DNA from: Hericium rajendrae
Taxonomy: Eukaryota; Basidiomycota; Agaricomycetes; Russulales; Hericiaceae
Reading direction: 5' to 3'
Assembly (NCBI GenBank): GCA_033439255.1
Contig: CM065886.1
Span: 2,356,001 to 2,420,000, forward strand
Length of the DNA stretch: 64,000 nt
Of the stretch, positions 1 through 10,945 are shown one piece after another (the first letter of the stretch is position 1; the number at the start of each line of letters is the position of its first letter). Under the pieces are notes generated by a model. That model saw nothing but the letters and a program-made list of their open reading frames with translations, was not told the DNA's origin and ran no database searches. A program made the translations under genes and the position numbers.

Positions 1-456
1 GGTATGGCGGTAGACGACGCCTTCGAGTTCGCGGACGTAGCCTGGGCCCATCTTCTTCTTCTCGGCTTTGCATTGGGCTAAGATGCGAAGGCGACGCGCA
101 GGCGGCACGGGTGGCTCTGTGTCACCAAGAGAGTTTGGCCGTGCAGAACATGTCGATGATGAAACGTCCGAGATCTTGCCTGCAGCTAAACACCACCGTG
201 TGCGGACATGGGCCATCAATCTTTTCAGTCTTGACCATATACACGACGAATGAAGGCACGCACCAATCCCCGGAAGCGTATCCGGAACCCACCACCACCC
301 AGCGAGGTCGACACCCCCGTCCGCACGTCCGCCGACGCGTGTGAGCGCCATGGAGAGGTTATCCTGTAGAATCCGGAGCGATCTGTTCTCGAATGCCGTT
401 CCTCGGTGGACGGCGGATAAGAGCGAGGCAGACTGGCGAAGACGGGTTATGTGCAT
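1..456 (-). CDS. RRG7: RRG7-like mitochondrial PD-(D/E)XK-fold protein, 3' end outside window
   Basis: Two exons are visible, 264-456 and 1-179, separated by intron 180-263 (GTGCGT...CTGCAG); the gene runs off the left edge. The ATG at 456 has an in-frame stop 15 bases upstream. The first 19 residues (MHITRLRQSASLLSAVHRG) have arginines and no acids, like a mitochondrial presequence. Residues 40-56 read RVGGRADGGVDLAGWWW, and after the intron come AQCKAEKKK and YVRELEG. This GGxxDGGVDL...QCK...RELEG series is what I know from the DUF2034/Rrg7 family, whose yeast member is mitochondrial and needed for respiratory growth; the D...Q-x-K pattern fits a PD-(D/E)XK nuclease-type core. The frame also stays open through the intron (84 nt), so an unspliced reading is possible but adds a poorly conserved-looking insert. 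Family assignment is from memory of motifs. Confidence 0.7.
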   Translation of the reverse strand, partial: MHITRLRQSASLLSAVHRGTAFENRSLRILQDNLSMALTRVGGRADGGVDLAGWWWVPDTLPGIGACLHSSCIWSRLKRLMAHVRTRWCLAAGKISDVSSSTCSARPNSLGDTEPPVPPARRLRILAQCKAEKKKMGPGYVRELEGVVYRHT

Positions 457-816
457 AGAACCGCTTGGACCTATACACTGCCGGGGTCACAATAGACGAC
501 GGCGCTCCGGATTCCAGGCTTCGGGTGCAATGATGTGTGTACGTGAGCTATGTGCAAGTTTGTCGAAGCTTGAGCTTGTGGGACAGAGCGAGAACAGAAT
601 GCGGGCAACTTGGAAGTGACACACACGCGATTTGTCGCGTAGACCTACATAGACCAAGCGGTATCTGTCTTTTAGGCACGAAGATAAGTCAAGTCTATCT
701 ACTCCATCTCTGCGAAACCAGATCGATTAGAACTGAAATTTTGAAGTCAACGTAGGTCGACTTGTATGAAAAGTGCAAGTGGAATGCAACAAAAATCTGC
801 ATGTCAGATGGGAGAC
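457..816. other. Upstream region of the RRG7-like gene
   Basis: About 360 bases that should hold the promoter and 5' UTR of the minus-strand RRG7-like gene. I see no convincing gene or repeat here. Confidence 0.4.
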
Positions 817-892
817 GACCGCCGCAGGGATCGAACCTGCAATTTTCTGATGACAATCGAAATCAGACGCGATGCCACTTAGCTGCTGCAAA
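817..892 (-). tRNA. tRNA-Arg(TCG)-like sequence, probably a pseudogene
   Basis: On the minus strand the T arm is perfect (GCAGG, loop TTCGATC, CCTGC). The 3' acceptor strand is GGCGGTC, and the anticodon region TCTGATTTCGAT...TCAGA matches eukaryotic tRNA-Arg(TCG). A D-arm-like AGCTAAGTGG is present. Two things are odd. The anticodon loop is about five bases too long, with the extra bases at the usual intron site. The 5' acceptor strand that should read GACCGCC is not there. It is therefore likely a relic or the head of a tRNA-derived repeat. Confidence 0.45.
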
Positions 893-916
893 AACTAAGT
901 CGAGCGCAGCGAGACG

Positions 917-1462
917 AAAGTTTTTGCGAGGGCTAGCTAAGGCGAAATAGAGCGAGGCAACAGCGCGGCCCGGTCATGGCCGGAGCCGTCAGGCAGAGGA
1001 AAGGACGGGACGCGCTGGGAGAGAATTCTCACGCTCCTTCAGTCCTCCTCCTGCCTCGTGCCTGCAGTGCACGATACGATTTTTTCACCCACCCACCATC
1101 CCTTTTGCTTTTAGCAAAACATCAGCGCTTGCGCGCTGGGGGGGGCCTCGGTGCCTAAAACCTGGAGAAAGGTTGAGCGGCATTTGCCGGACCCTCCTTG
1201 CTTCGCAAGCAGCTCGAGTTCTTGGGACCGCAGCAGGATGCGCCTTCGGCGCGCGGATCGTTGATGCGCGACGCGCTGATCACGGGAGTCACGTGCCCTC
1301 ATCACGTGCCCCCTCCTGCGTCCCCAAAAACTCCACCCCCCACCTCACAAACTAGCAATCAGCATTGAGTCCTGTTCAGGAGCAATCTGATTTTACTTTC
1401 ATTCTGAGAATCTCTCTCCGCCTTGCGAGCGAAGCACTTTCGCTAATTAGCTAGCCAGGCGA
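917..1462. mobile_element. Candidate short inverted-repeat element (MITE-like)
   Basis: The left end reads GGCTAGCTAAGGCGAAA from about 917. The complement of the right end, near 1438-1460, reads GGCTAGCTAATTAGCGAAA. Both are followed by a GCGAG-type motif. The 0.5-kb interior shows no credible gene. I could not define a target-site duplication, so this remains a candidate. Confidence 0.3.
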
Positions 1463-2007
1463 TTGTATTTTTTTTCGCATTAAGAATTAAGAAAGGTATT
1501 GACGAAATTAAATAATTTCTAAATTCCTCGAGCTCTGAATATCTGCGCCCCGCCTTGCTTGTGCAGCCTGGCATATTCATGCACGCTGTTCCAGTACTTC
1601 GCTGCCTGCTTCGAGTCTGACCCGTACCTACTAACTAGTCTGTTTCGAGGTTATATCCGGCTTTCCGGCGCCTGCGATTTAGCGACAAGTCCGAGTTCCG
1701 GGACGAATTGATTCCGCATCGTAAAGGATTTTGTGCGATGCGAAGTCCGAAGCCGATATATAACCCGCGGGGCCCTTATAGCACAGCAATACGACCTAGC
1801 TGAAGAGGCGTTCTTTTTAACTTGTGTATTCGGTTCTTGCGCTCTTGGCTTGCGTTCCTGCAATGGTGTGTAGGTGATAAGTTCGATGCATTTCGCTGAA
1901 TTTTGTGACTTCAGCACGTGTCCGTTATGTCGTCATAAGCCCGCGTTCGGTATCGAGCAATCGCAGGCTGAGGCTAAGAGTTCTTCATCTCGAGGTTAAC
2001 AACCATC
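1463..2007. other. Upstream region of the GST gene
   Basis: About 545 bases with no gene that I can support. It should hold the GST promoter and 5' UTR. Confidence 0.4.
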
Positions 2008-3127
2008 ATGTCCACGACCAACGATAGTGGCAGGTCTTACCACCTCGAGTGCACCGGTGCAGCGCTGGACACGGTCAAGCAGCATAGCGAGGAAGCGGAT
2101 ATCACGCTCTTCGGGAGCTGCTTCTGTCCGTTCGTACAGAGGGTATGGGTGGCACTCGAGTTTCTTAACATTCCTTACAAAGTACGTCGTTCACCTGAAT
2201 CTCTGAGTTTATGCTTCATCATAATCCATAAATCATAGTATCGTTGAGTGTTCCATCCGTTGAAATTCAGTGACCGATGTCCTAATTGCCCGATCGCAGA
2301 CGAAGTCGATCCATATAAGAAGCCGAAAGAACTGCTGGAAGTCTCACCCAAGGGCCTCGTTCCGGGTCTCAAGCTGCATCGCTATGATCCCCCTCGTGCT
2401 CTAAACGAGAGCACCGTCATCATGGAGTATCTCGAAGAGTGCGTCAGTCTTTCTCCTCTCCCTTGTACGTTTACATATATGATCCATCAACGACTAGCCT
2501 TGCAGCCCGCACAAGCTTCGATGGCCTGCTCCTGCTCCCACAGGACGACCCGTACGCTCGCGCGCTAGTCCGCTTACAAGCCGACCACGTCAACCGCACG
2601 CTCGTCCCCGCCTTCTACCGCTTCCTGCAAGCGCAGGATGCCGACGCGCAAATCGCAGCCGGACAAGAATTCCGCGCGGCGTTGGACGGTCTTGTATCGT
2701 TGTTCGAGCGCGCGGAGAAAGAGACCGAGTCGGGTCCCGGAGCCGGACTGTGGAGGGAAGGCGGCGAGTTGAGCTGGGCGGATGTTATGGCCGGCCCATG
2801 TAGGCCCTTTCGTGTTTTATCGCGATTCCGGACTGACCACGAGAATTCCAGGGATCTTCAGGATGACGAACGTGCTGAAGCACTATCGCGCGTTTGAGGT
2901 TCCTTCCGGACCGAAGTTCGACGCGTGGCTGAAACGTCTATTTGAGCATCCTGCGTTCAAGAAGACATGTAGCACGGAAGAACTGTATCTCAATAGCTAT
3001 GAGAGGTAAGTTCAACGTGAGGAGACGGGTTGCGATCACGTTTAATGTCTGCTGCAGATACGCTTACAATCGGCCGAATACGAGCCAGGTCGCGAATGCG
3101 ATCAACTCCGGTCGTGGCCTTCCTTGA
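2008..3127 (+). CDS. Glutathione S-transferase, omega/Ure2p-like, five exons
   Basis: Exons 2008-2185, 2300-2438, 2498-2799, 2852-3005 and 3058-3127 give 280 residues, a normal cytosolic GST size. The thioredoxin-like N domain has FGSCFCPFVQR, with the omega-type catalytic cysteine at residue 40 in a CPFxxR motif, and later NESTVIMEYLED, the glutathione gamma-glutamyl binding turn. A helical C domain follows (DDPYARALVRLQADHVN, then SWADVMAGPWIFR). Splice sites were chosen because they restore this continuous family pattern; the second acceptor is TAG at 2495-2497 rather than the later CAG. Members conjugate or reduce electrophiles with glutathione, and omega forms act mainly as thiol transferases or dehydroascorbate-type reductases. 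The substrate cannot be told. The ATG has no competing upstream start. Confidence 0.88.
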
Positions 3128-3651
3128 CCAGGATTGCGCTTCGCCTTGTCGTGTAGTAGAACCACGGACCACGAAAGTGTACAATACTGAGCAGGATGAC
3201 ATGTAAAAAAGTAATATTTGAGCCAAGTTTAAGCTGTAGGCAGCCGTACACTCGGGTCGCAGTGCAAGGACTGCGAGTCGGCAATTGCCGACCATCTTTC
3301 ATCACAAAACTTCCGTTGACTTGGACAACGACGACGACGATCTCCTCGAACCTTGGCGACAACATTTGGGAACCATTGCACGTCCTTGCCGACATTTCGT
3401 GCGGTGTGGCTTAACTAGAAAGATCATCCGTCTTGGATTTCGAGTTTCTAAATGAAAGCATGTATGCGCTCGCTTCGAACTCTTCACTCTGACCTTCGGA
3501 TTCAACATGATCATATTTCAAATAGAGACGTCCCAATCAGCCGTACTGCATAGACAGGTGAGCGGAGAGCATATTCATTCATTGACCTTTTTTCGTGCAG
3601 ACACCTTTAGTCGGTCCCCCACCCTGAACGCTCTATTGGTATCATTAGTGT
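3128..3651. other. Convergent intergenic region
   Basis: Shared 3' region between the plus-strand GST and the minus-strand coiled-coil gene. Short open frames on both strands have no protein-like composition or splice support. Confidence 0.4.
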
Positions 3652-5120
3652 TCAGAAGCAAATCCGATGAGGCGACATTACACACCAAATACGACTTGTC
3701 ATGAATGGTGGAGAGCTGTTGGCCGTCTTCTTCTGAGCGGGCGCTTCTGCTTTCCGGTTGGCGAGGTCTGGATCCAACACGTACTGGACCAGTGTCTTTT
3801 TCATCTGCGCCATGGCTTTCTTCACAGCCTCTTCCTCCCACTTCCTCGATCGCTCCTCGACCTGCTTCAGGTGCTCGCGATAAGCATGCAAAAGCTGCGG
3901 CCTCGTCAGATCTCCGCGGTGCATGTAGTCCCAGTACGCCTGGTTATCGCTCATGGCGTCCTTGAACATGGTCATGTAGTCCATAAGGCGGATCCACTCC
4001 TCTTCCTCCGCGAAGTCGATCTTGTGGAGATACTGGGCCTCCTCCCGGTTGATGCGGAAGTCATGGGCGGCACCCTTCTGGATGTAGTTGAGCTCGGCGA
4101 TGTAGCTCCGGAACATCTCTTGGATCTTTTGGTTTACTTGCTCGTGCAACGGCGCCAAGACCTCTCGTTCCAACTGATGGTACCGGGACTGGTACTCACT
4201 GTGAGTCATGCCGCTCCTCGTCGCCTGCACCTCTAACGCCCTCTTCTTCCTCTGCATGTGCCTGCGGAAGTCTTCCTTCATTGCAGCTGTCCTTTTCTTC
4301 ACATCGTCGAAGAACCCTACGCTCTCAAGGTATTCCGTCTGCATTGACGTCAGTGACGGAAGCTCTATCAATTCCATGAAATTTCCGTCGTCGAGGTCAT
4401 CGACAACTGTTTCGTCTTCGCCAAGGGCGCTGGCGGTTACCATCACTTTAGTGTGGCGCTGGTCCTTGAGAATGCGCATCTGTGAGTTAGGCTTATTCCA
4501 GGAGATCAGTCGATTGAGCACTTCTTCAGGACGATGGGTCTTACCTGTGCTCCGTTCTGCGGGGTAGAGGGTCGCCAGCGGTTGTCTGCGGCCTTCGGAG
4601 TTGCAGGTCTGCTTTTCGCCTGGGCCTGTGCTTGAGCCTTTGGGCGTCCTAAATTTGTGCAAAAAGGTAAGAGCGCCCGTCATGTGGCGTAGGTATCACT
4701 CACCTGATTTCTCGCCGACAGGCTTCGGTATTGCGACGAGTGCGTCTCGCTGAGCTCGCTCTGTCCGCGTCATGTCTCTCTCCCAATCGGCCTCGCGGAG
4801 ACCCTCTATGGCCAAAATGGATTGCCAGCGCGATTGAGCGAAATGGACGTGGGCGGTGATGGCGTCTCTCGTGGCCTTCACTTTGTTCCTGCAGAATAAT
4901 TTCTGAATCAGACAGAGGTCATTTATAGGTGTCCCCAAGAGACGACTTACGCCCCATCGGCATCCGTTTTCAGTGCCTGCGCGATCTGGTGCGCGCGAAT
5001 GAGCTCGGCCCTCTCGGTTTTCAGCCTCCCCTCCACCTGCTTCCAGAGTGCGCGTATGCGGTCCGCCCGCTGCAGCCTCTGGATTTCTTCGTTTGTCGGC
5101 ATCGAGTTCATGTCGGGCAT
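3652..5120 (-). CDS. Coiled-coil protein, lineage-specific family 2, member 1
   Basis: Four exons on the minus strand, 4951-5120, 4704-4888, 4545-4648 and 3652-4479, give 428 residues starting MPDMNSMPTNEEIQ. All three introns have clean GT...AG ends and correct phase. The N-terminal third is helical and charged (RIRALWKQVEGRLKTERAEL). A proline/glutamine/alanine-rich linker follows, then a long helical region containing the pattern Y-x(3)YIQKGAAHDFRINREEAQYL. That pattern recurs in the genes at 47097-48311 and 48900-50949 (TQIQDAAAHGVSISAAEA; VQVREAREHGIAIGQIEA), so the three are paralogs. No known domain is recognised and function is unknown. The extreme C-terminus may be altered by an unseen final intron. 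Confidence 0.72.
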
Positions 5121-5801
5121 GAGAGATGACAGAAGGGTTCAAGGCGTGGCCCAGATCAAGGGATTGGCGAGATACTTATCGTCCGGAGCCCTCTGTTCGG
5201 ACCTTCAAACCGCCTTCCTTTCTCTTTCGCTTCCGCACGTGTGGCCAACATGTATCGATGCATCTCTGCACGATCGCTCTGGCCGCGATGTCTCTAATCG
5301 CGGTGCCCATCTCGGGGCAAACGCGGCGCTGGACCTACCGTATCAAATACGCCACAACATCGGAACAGGAAGACAAAGTGGTCAGCGCCCGGCACTGCGG
5401 TCGTGGCCCGATGATCCGTTTTGAGTCGTCGGGTACGATTCCACGACCACTCCACGAGCCATTCGACGGCAGGCGCCGTGCTCCCGGCGGTGCGACACTT
5501 TTAATCTTAACAAATTGATATGCTTACTGTACCTGGTTGGGTTATAACCGACCAGGGTACTTGCTCGGACAAGACAACACTTTCGCGCACGCGGAGATAC
5601 GATAGGCATGATCTGACTCTGATTATATTTATACAACAACGATCATGGCCACAGAGTACTGAACACAATTATACTAGTACATCACAAGAGGAATAAGGAG
5701 GCCGTTATGACGGTCATCATTGGGCCTAGAGGCATCGTAAGTCATTCATACACATAGCAAGCATGAATAGGCGTTCACTTACAGGAGATAAACAGCGAGA
5801 C
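5121..5801. other. Intergenic region between two minus-strand genes
   Basis: Upstream region of the coiled-coil gene and downstream region of the next gene. No gene is supported. Frames here are short and lack splice or composition support. Confidence 0.4.
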
Positions 5802-6815
5802 TTAGCGCGCCGAGTCCGCATAGCCGCCATAGAAGTCGATGTCCCACTTGTCTTCGTCGCCGACAGGCGGGAGAGGAGACGTTCCCCGCGTATCCGCATC
5901 CGAAACGAGCGAGTATGCAGAAAAGCGACCATCGCTGCTCGCCGTCCTCTGTATAAATATTCAGCGACATGCATTTCAACCTGCGCAGACCACCCACCGC
6001 CACTGCAGGCACCGGGGGGGAGTTCCCACTGGGTCCCGCCGCCGATGAGCTGGCTAGCATGCTTGGGACCGTAAGGTGCTGCGTTGCTGGCTGGTGCATT
6101 GCAGCAGGCTTCTTATACTCGCGTGAATACCACGGAAGACCCTTGGCGGGATCCTATTTCATAGAAAATGCAAGGTTAGGCGACATCATAGATCAGTGAG
6201 AGAGAATTCTCACGTCGTCTCGTGTTAGGGCGCTTGGGGGAACGACCGCGAATGGGTACATATTCCCAACCATGGCATCCACTGCCAGTTCCTCAGGCTC
6301 TTCGTCGCTTGGCTCGCTGTCTTCCTGTGGTCCCTATTAGCTCAAAGTCACTCTCGATGTCTTCCCAGAGGCTTACTATCAACTGTCCTCCAAGATCTGA
6401 GGTAAGACCGGCCCAAGGGACGTTCCCGGTCCGATGAATATGCTCCGACACCTGTGTTGTCATAAGCCGGAGTACATTGGCCTCCGAGTCCGTAAGAGAC
6501 CCCTTTAGCCTCTGGAGTGTAAGTCCGGCCGTAAGCAGCCGATCTGACAGCTCGTGCTGCAACCTTTGGCAGCAGTCATCGTAATGTTGAGCAGCTTCGA
6601 GGAAATCATCGCTGTGGATCATGGTGAGTGATTAGTGTTCACAATTATATGGCCGTTTGACACTACCTGAGAGTCCCTAATGCCGCAGGCCGAGCCAACT
6701 CTAGTGTCTTGCGTCTTGGCGTCCAAAGATGTATATTATCACGGTGGAATTCCTGCCACACTTTGATGGCATCTTGTTCATTAGGGTCATTCATGTCGTT
6801 GTCGTGAGCGTTCAT
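5802..6815 (-). CDS. Unnamed five-exon gene, acidic protein of 265 residues
   Basis: Reading the minus strand gives five exons: 6667-6815, 6377-6611, 6214-6324, 5998-6153 and 5802-5948. All phases agree and every intron is 53-60 bases with GT...AG ends. The ATG at 6815 has an in-frame stop upstream. The protein starts MNAHDNDMNDPNEQDAIKVW, has a helical middle (DDFLEAAQHYDDCCQRLQ, then DSEANVLRLMTTQVSEHIH), an acidic stretch EDSEPSDEEPEEL, a short conserved-looking GLPWYSREYKKPA, a Ser/Ala/Pro linker and the end DEDKWDIDFYGGYADSAR. I recognise no domain. The longest single exon is only 235 bases, so the gene is easy to miss in a plain ORF scan. Function unknown. Confidence 0.65.
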
Positions 6816-7378
6816 AGTAGTGTATTATGCTTTCTTGAATGCTGATAAGCCTGTCTTTTATATGTCTAGGACCCCCTCATGCTGATGCTGTGTTGACATC
6901 TGCGTAGCCTCGCTGTATTCATTGCACGCACCCATAAATGGACAACGTACCGCTTCCTACTATCTGAATATGGTCACATCAAATAGGATCAAATTCGTCA
7001 TGGGCTTCGTGACCAAAGGATTGACCACATAATTGCCGGCTTCCCAGGCGAGTCACGGCTTTCAATTGAATGTGTAGCGCTGACAACCATTGTTGTAGTA
7101 GGATTACTATCCGTTCCGTTCTTCCCGCTTTGTCCCGGGCTTCCTTCATGCTAATATCACATGGCGCGGAACCTTATAGACTACAGCCCCATGGCGTGTG
7201 AGCGCTCGGAAAGAGAATAGGTCAGAAGCACAAGCCAGGTCCAGCGACGGTGGCTTTTTCGCCTATCTATAAGATCGTGACGCATTTTGACGGTCTTGGA
7301 TAGCAGACTTGAGGACTCTCGTCCTTGCGATTTAATCAGCATCGTACGTGCATCTTCACGTCAGGACAACGGACTTAC
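6816..7378. other. Intergenic region upstream of the five-exon gene
   Basis: About 560 bases. They contain the probable promoter of the minus-strand gene and no coding signal I can support. Confidence 0.35.
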
Positions 7379-7621
7379 TTTGCGCAAGACCGACTTGACC
7401 GCCGCTCTATCTGAGGTTTCGGCCGGCTGCGAGTCATCGCCTACGGACAGGCATGCGTACGACCTGCAGACAACGTCAGATTGCCCTGGCAAGGCCTCCG
7501 TAGCTCCGATACTCCACAGTAAAAGTTGACGCGCAACGTCTAGGCACCCATGCGAAAGGAATCCGAAGACGGCCATCCCTGTAACGAGGGCCATTGGTAT
7601 CCTGTGGATCCACTTGCACTG
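7379..7621 (-). pseudogene. Coding-like exon of an unrecognised gene, possibly decayed
   Basis: A minus-strand open frame begins after a possible TAG acceptor at 7622-7624 and ends at a strong GTAAGT donor (7373-7378). It reads CKWIHRIPMALVTGMAVFGF (a hydrophobic segment) and later SVGDDSQPAETSDRAAVKS. Possible flanking exons lie at about 7700-7750 and 7290-7350, but I could not chain them convincingly. No family is recognised. It is either one exon of an intact gene or a remnant. Confidence 0.35.
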
Positions 7622-8279
7622 CTATGATTGACGGATGCATAATCATCCACGGCGCTGAACTGCCTCTTCGAAGAACGTCGGCCGCAGCTCACTGGCTTGC
7701 GGACCGAGACCCAACACGGAACATAGAAGAGATGTATTGCTATGTGGCCTTGTGGGTACCGGGTTTGACGGCATTATCATGGGACGAAACTCATCATATA
7801 ACGCTGTCCTGAGCCATATGTCTTTAGAGGCACCGCTTTTGCGAAGCTTCGAATTACCATGTTCGTAGAATCTGTTCGGTGGAACCACGATCGGGACTCA
7901 GCGCTCAAGCCGAAGCCGAAGCAAAAGTACCGAGCAAAAGGTACGGAGGAATACGAACTATGATGGAAGGCCGCCTCGTGATATCACAACGTCCCAGCGT
8001 AGATGGCACCATGCAGCAGATGAAGCAGTCCGACGGAGGCGGATCTCGACGGCTAGACAGCCGGTCTCCACCAAGACGGGGAAGGGCCGGCAGCTTTAGA
8101 CCAGCACAGCACAGCTGGAGCGACAGAGATAGAGGTATTTGGGCAACACTGAGAAAAAATCATTATAGGAGGCAAATGATGAAAATTCTGGTAAACTTTA
8201 CTTCCGACATCAGGAAATGCCAAGCCTATGAATCCTAGTATTGGGGCGCCGTAAAAGACTCCGAGAATTGATGAATCTG

Positions 8280-8351
8280 GTTAGGGGGAATCGAACCTCT
8301 CCTATCCTCCGTGGTGGGATAATGTTCGTACAGACTAGAACAACCAAAGAT
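8280..8351 (-). tRNA. tRNA-like relic
   Basis: The minus strand has a perfect B-box GGTTCGATTCC, a 3' end CTAACCA that pairs imperfectly with a 5' TGGTTGT, and a TCTAGT D-arm-like piece, resembling Glu/Gly-type tRNAs. The anticodon loop lacks the invariant T33 and its stem is imperfect. It is probably a pseudogene or a tRNA-derived repeat. Confidence 0.3.
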
Positions 8352-8569
8352 TTGGCTTCAGTGCGGTTCGACCTACAGCGATGAAATCAAAATACCGAGA
8401 GCGTCAGATACGGTCGAGAAATTTTCTGATAAGCGGAAACATCGTTCAAATTAGGAAAGCCTGCCCGGTGACAACGTATATGACAAGAACTACTCACGTT
8501 GGGTCGTGTTTCGTAACTTCTGCAGGTATGGAAAACAAACCTAATAAGATCAGCGAAGACGAAGCGTAT

Positions 8570-9480
8570 CAAGTAGTATGACTCTCGTGGTGATGTCCAG
8601 CCAGGTTAGATCGGGATGACATGAAGATGATTGGCCCGCTGTACTCTAAAACCACAGTGGAACTGCAGCCGTAGACTCGAGACGAAGTTGCCATCGATTC
8701 TAAGTCCAGTAATTCGTGCAACCGTGGGGTCCTCGATCTCGCGATGCAATAGGCGCAGATGGTCCCAGGGCTTCGTGAGACGGTGAAGAGAAGGTAGACG
8801 AGGTGGATAGAGGAGTATCTGGCGTCGATAGGCACTGCTGTCCATGGTGTTGCGGATGGCGATGAGGCGTACGGTCCAGCTCCGGTAAACAGGGTAGATT
8901 AATACGATAAGGTAGATCTGGTGTTTCAAGCAGAGGGCGCAACTTATTAGGATGGCACAATGGGCCATTGTCTCTTTACCCATGCTTCAGAGCACGGAAT
9001 TCGCGAAAGTCGTCTGATGTGGCTCGTTAAAGATATCAGCTGAGACTCGAGTGCGATTTGTATGAGCGTCCATGGCAAGAATGTCGACTTCAAAGGCATA
9101 AAATGTAGCGATATTATCGAACTGCAACTGAAACAATTAGCAATCATCTTCAAGCAGCAAAGACGCGCCTTATATGGTCCGACAGTGCAGGATATGTTCT
9201 GATACACGGCTTGCCAGGAAACTTAAGACAGTCCTTTGTAAGTAAAATTTCAGCTGGAGAATGCTACCTTTACTGAGCGCATGTCCTTAAGACATCGGCA
9301 CTGACACGACGGCATTGATAGTCACATTTTGACGACGAGGTCTTTAATCTGTACCACAGGATTCTGCCACTGCACTTCCGGTCTACCTGCGACGAGGACA
9401 ACAAGTCAAGTAGTCACAAGGACAATACGCAAGATGCCACGCAGAAGGATTCGCTCGCAGTAGAAGAGCTGGACTAGAAT
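8570..9480 (-). pseudogene. Cluster of coding-like fragments in different frames
   Basis: The minus strand holds several short frames with protein-like composition: PEVQWQNPVVQIKDLVVKM (near 9350-9390), FYAFEVDILAMDAHTNRTRV (near 9040-9110, ending FANSVL and a stop) and YRSWTVRLIAIRNTMDSSAY (near 8830-8890). Plausible GT/AG sites lie between some of them, but I could not build one in-phase gene. No family is recognised. The best reading is a degenerate host gene or two overlapping remnants. Confidence 0.3.
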
Positions 9481-10672
9481 CTCGGTTGAGAATTCCATAC
9501 TTGATTAGCCTTCCACAAGCCCTTGACCGGGGAAAGCCCGAGACATGAGGCTTGAGGGTTTACAGAGAAATATGAACGCACGGTCTCGGCGCATTGACTG
9601 TGGTGGCAATCTGATCCCGTGTGATCGGCCTTGAAAGGCGGCTTGCATGAAGTAACGAGGCTTTGAGCATGGGATTGACAAAGTACCCGACCATCGTCAC
9701 GTCGCTGTGCAGCGTGGTGAGACAATCTGAGAGATGACTGACAGTGTCAAGTCACGATGTCATCAAATGCAGACCGCGCGCCATACAGAATAGAAGGCTG
9801 TTGGAGGATGAGAGTTTTGCGATATGCCATAAGTGAAGAACAGAAATCAACAAGAAACACACTTGGTCGGAGTCCCGGCCGTTTCGTCCGGTCATCCGGC
9901 CTCGAATGAAGTATAAGTCTTCGAAAACTTGCTGTTAGTATGATAACCCCGGTCTTGCTCCGATGATAAAACACTTCGCGAATCGCCCATACGCATGTAT
10001 GCCTCCGACCAGGACTTGTTCTGAGACTTAGGGATGTCGCTTGAAGTGCGAGCGAGGCTGCATACGAAGTCATTGCTGAGGCGAGCCGCGAAGGAACGTC
10101 GGATGCGATCAAACATATGCTGAAAGACGAGGAACGCTTCGATGCTATCAGTGAAGGATAAAATGAGATACAAATTTAGAGCACGCGACCTTGCTCTAAA
10201 ATCTAGCCGAGGACGATGTTAACGTTCAAGTTCGTATCCTATGTAACGGGGAGTCAGTCAAATCAAAGTGGGCGGACTCATCTCAGTCTACGATTCGGAG
10301 GCAGGATCAAATTTCGAAGGGCCCGTTGCTCACTGTTCTTGGCGAATGCAAGCTACGTGTTGCCGTCGTCTGAAGTGTTCTATGAGCCCGCATTCTGTTA
10401 CTGTGTTAGCCATCGCCATGACGGTCGTCGCAGAGTCTTACCATCACGAACTAATCACGAACTGAGCCCGGATACAGTAGCTCCGGGCCGACCGGTGCGA
10501 GCGGCCAAACAACAACTTCTCGATTTACGAGACCATCACCCGAGTCTGCACATCGTTGACCTACATCTGCTTGTCAGACTAATACAATTTCTGCTTTAAC
10601 CAAAGTGTATGGGTTTGTTTCTGTGCATAGTTGAGTGTTTGATTTTTCGATTATTTTGCAAGTAACGCTCAC
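9481..10672. other. Region without a supportable gene
   Basis: Minus-strand frames near 9890-10170 (for example SFAARLSNDFVCSLARTSSD) and a plus-strand frame near 10268-10465 look mildly coding but lack good starts and splice chains. Likely decayed sequence. Confidence 0.3.
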
Positions 10673-10813
10673 CTGTCGACGCAGATAAGCTAGCCATAGC
10701 TTGACCCGGAAATATCGGCTCGGCATGTGGGCTCCTGTGGGTCTTCCAGCTGGAGCTGTTGACAGAATGCCCACGCTGTGGATACCAGTGGAAGTAGGAC
10801 TTCCGGAGAGAGA
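10673..10813 (-). pseudogene. Isolated coding-like exon
   Basis: A minus-strand open segment follows a possible TAG acceptor (10814-10816) and ends at a GTGAGC donor (10667-10672). It reads through GILSTAPAGRPTGAHMPSRY and FRVKLWLAYLRRQ. A short last exon near 10585-10600 could end it as SDKQM-stop. Upstream exons would overlap the aldo-keto reductase, so this is probably a remnant. No family recognised. Confidence 0.25.
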
Positions 10814-10945
10814 CTAGCGAGTGTACTTATATCGCAGTGCGTGTCCTAACAGGTATTTGTGCTACACAGATTCACTTCTCTGATCACCCATCGTCGTTCG
10901 CCACACGCACTTGCAGGAGTTCGTAGATACACGACCCAGAGCATC

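Noticed and set aside
10859-10945. N-terminal extension of the aldo-keto reductase resembling a mitochondrial presequence
   Set aside because: The open frame begins at GTG and contains no ATG before 10946, so it is more likely 5' UTR.
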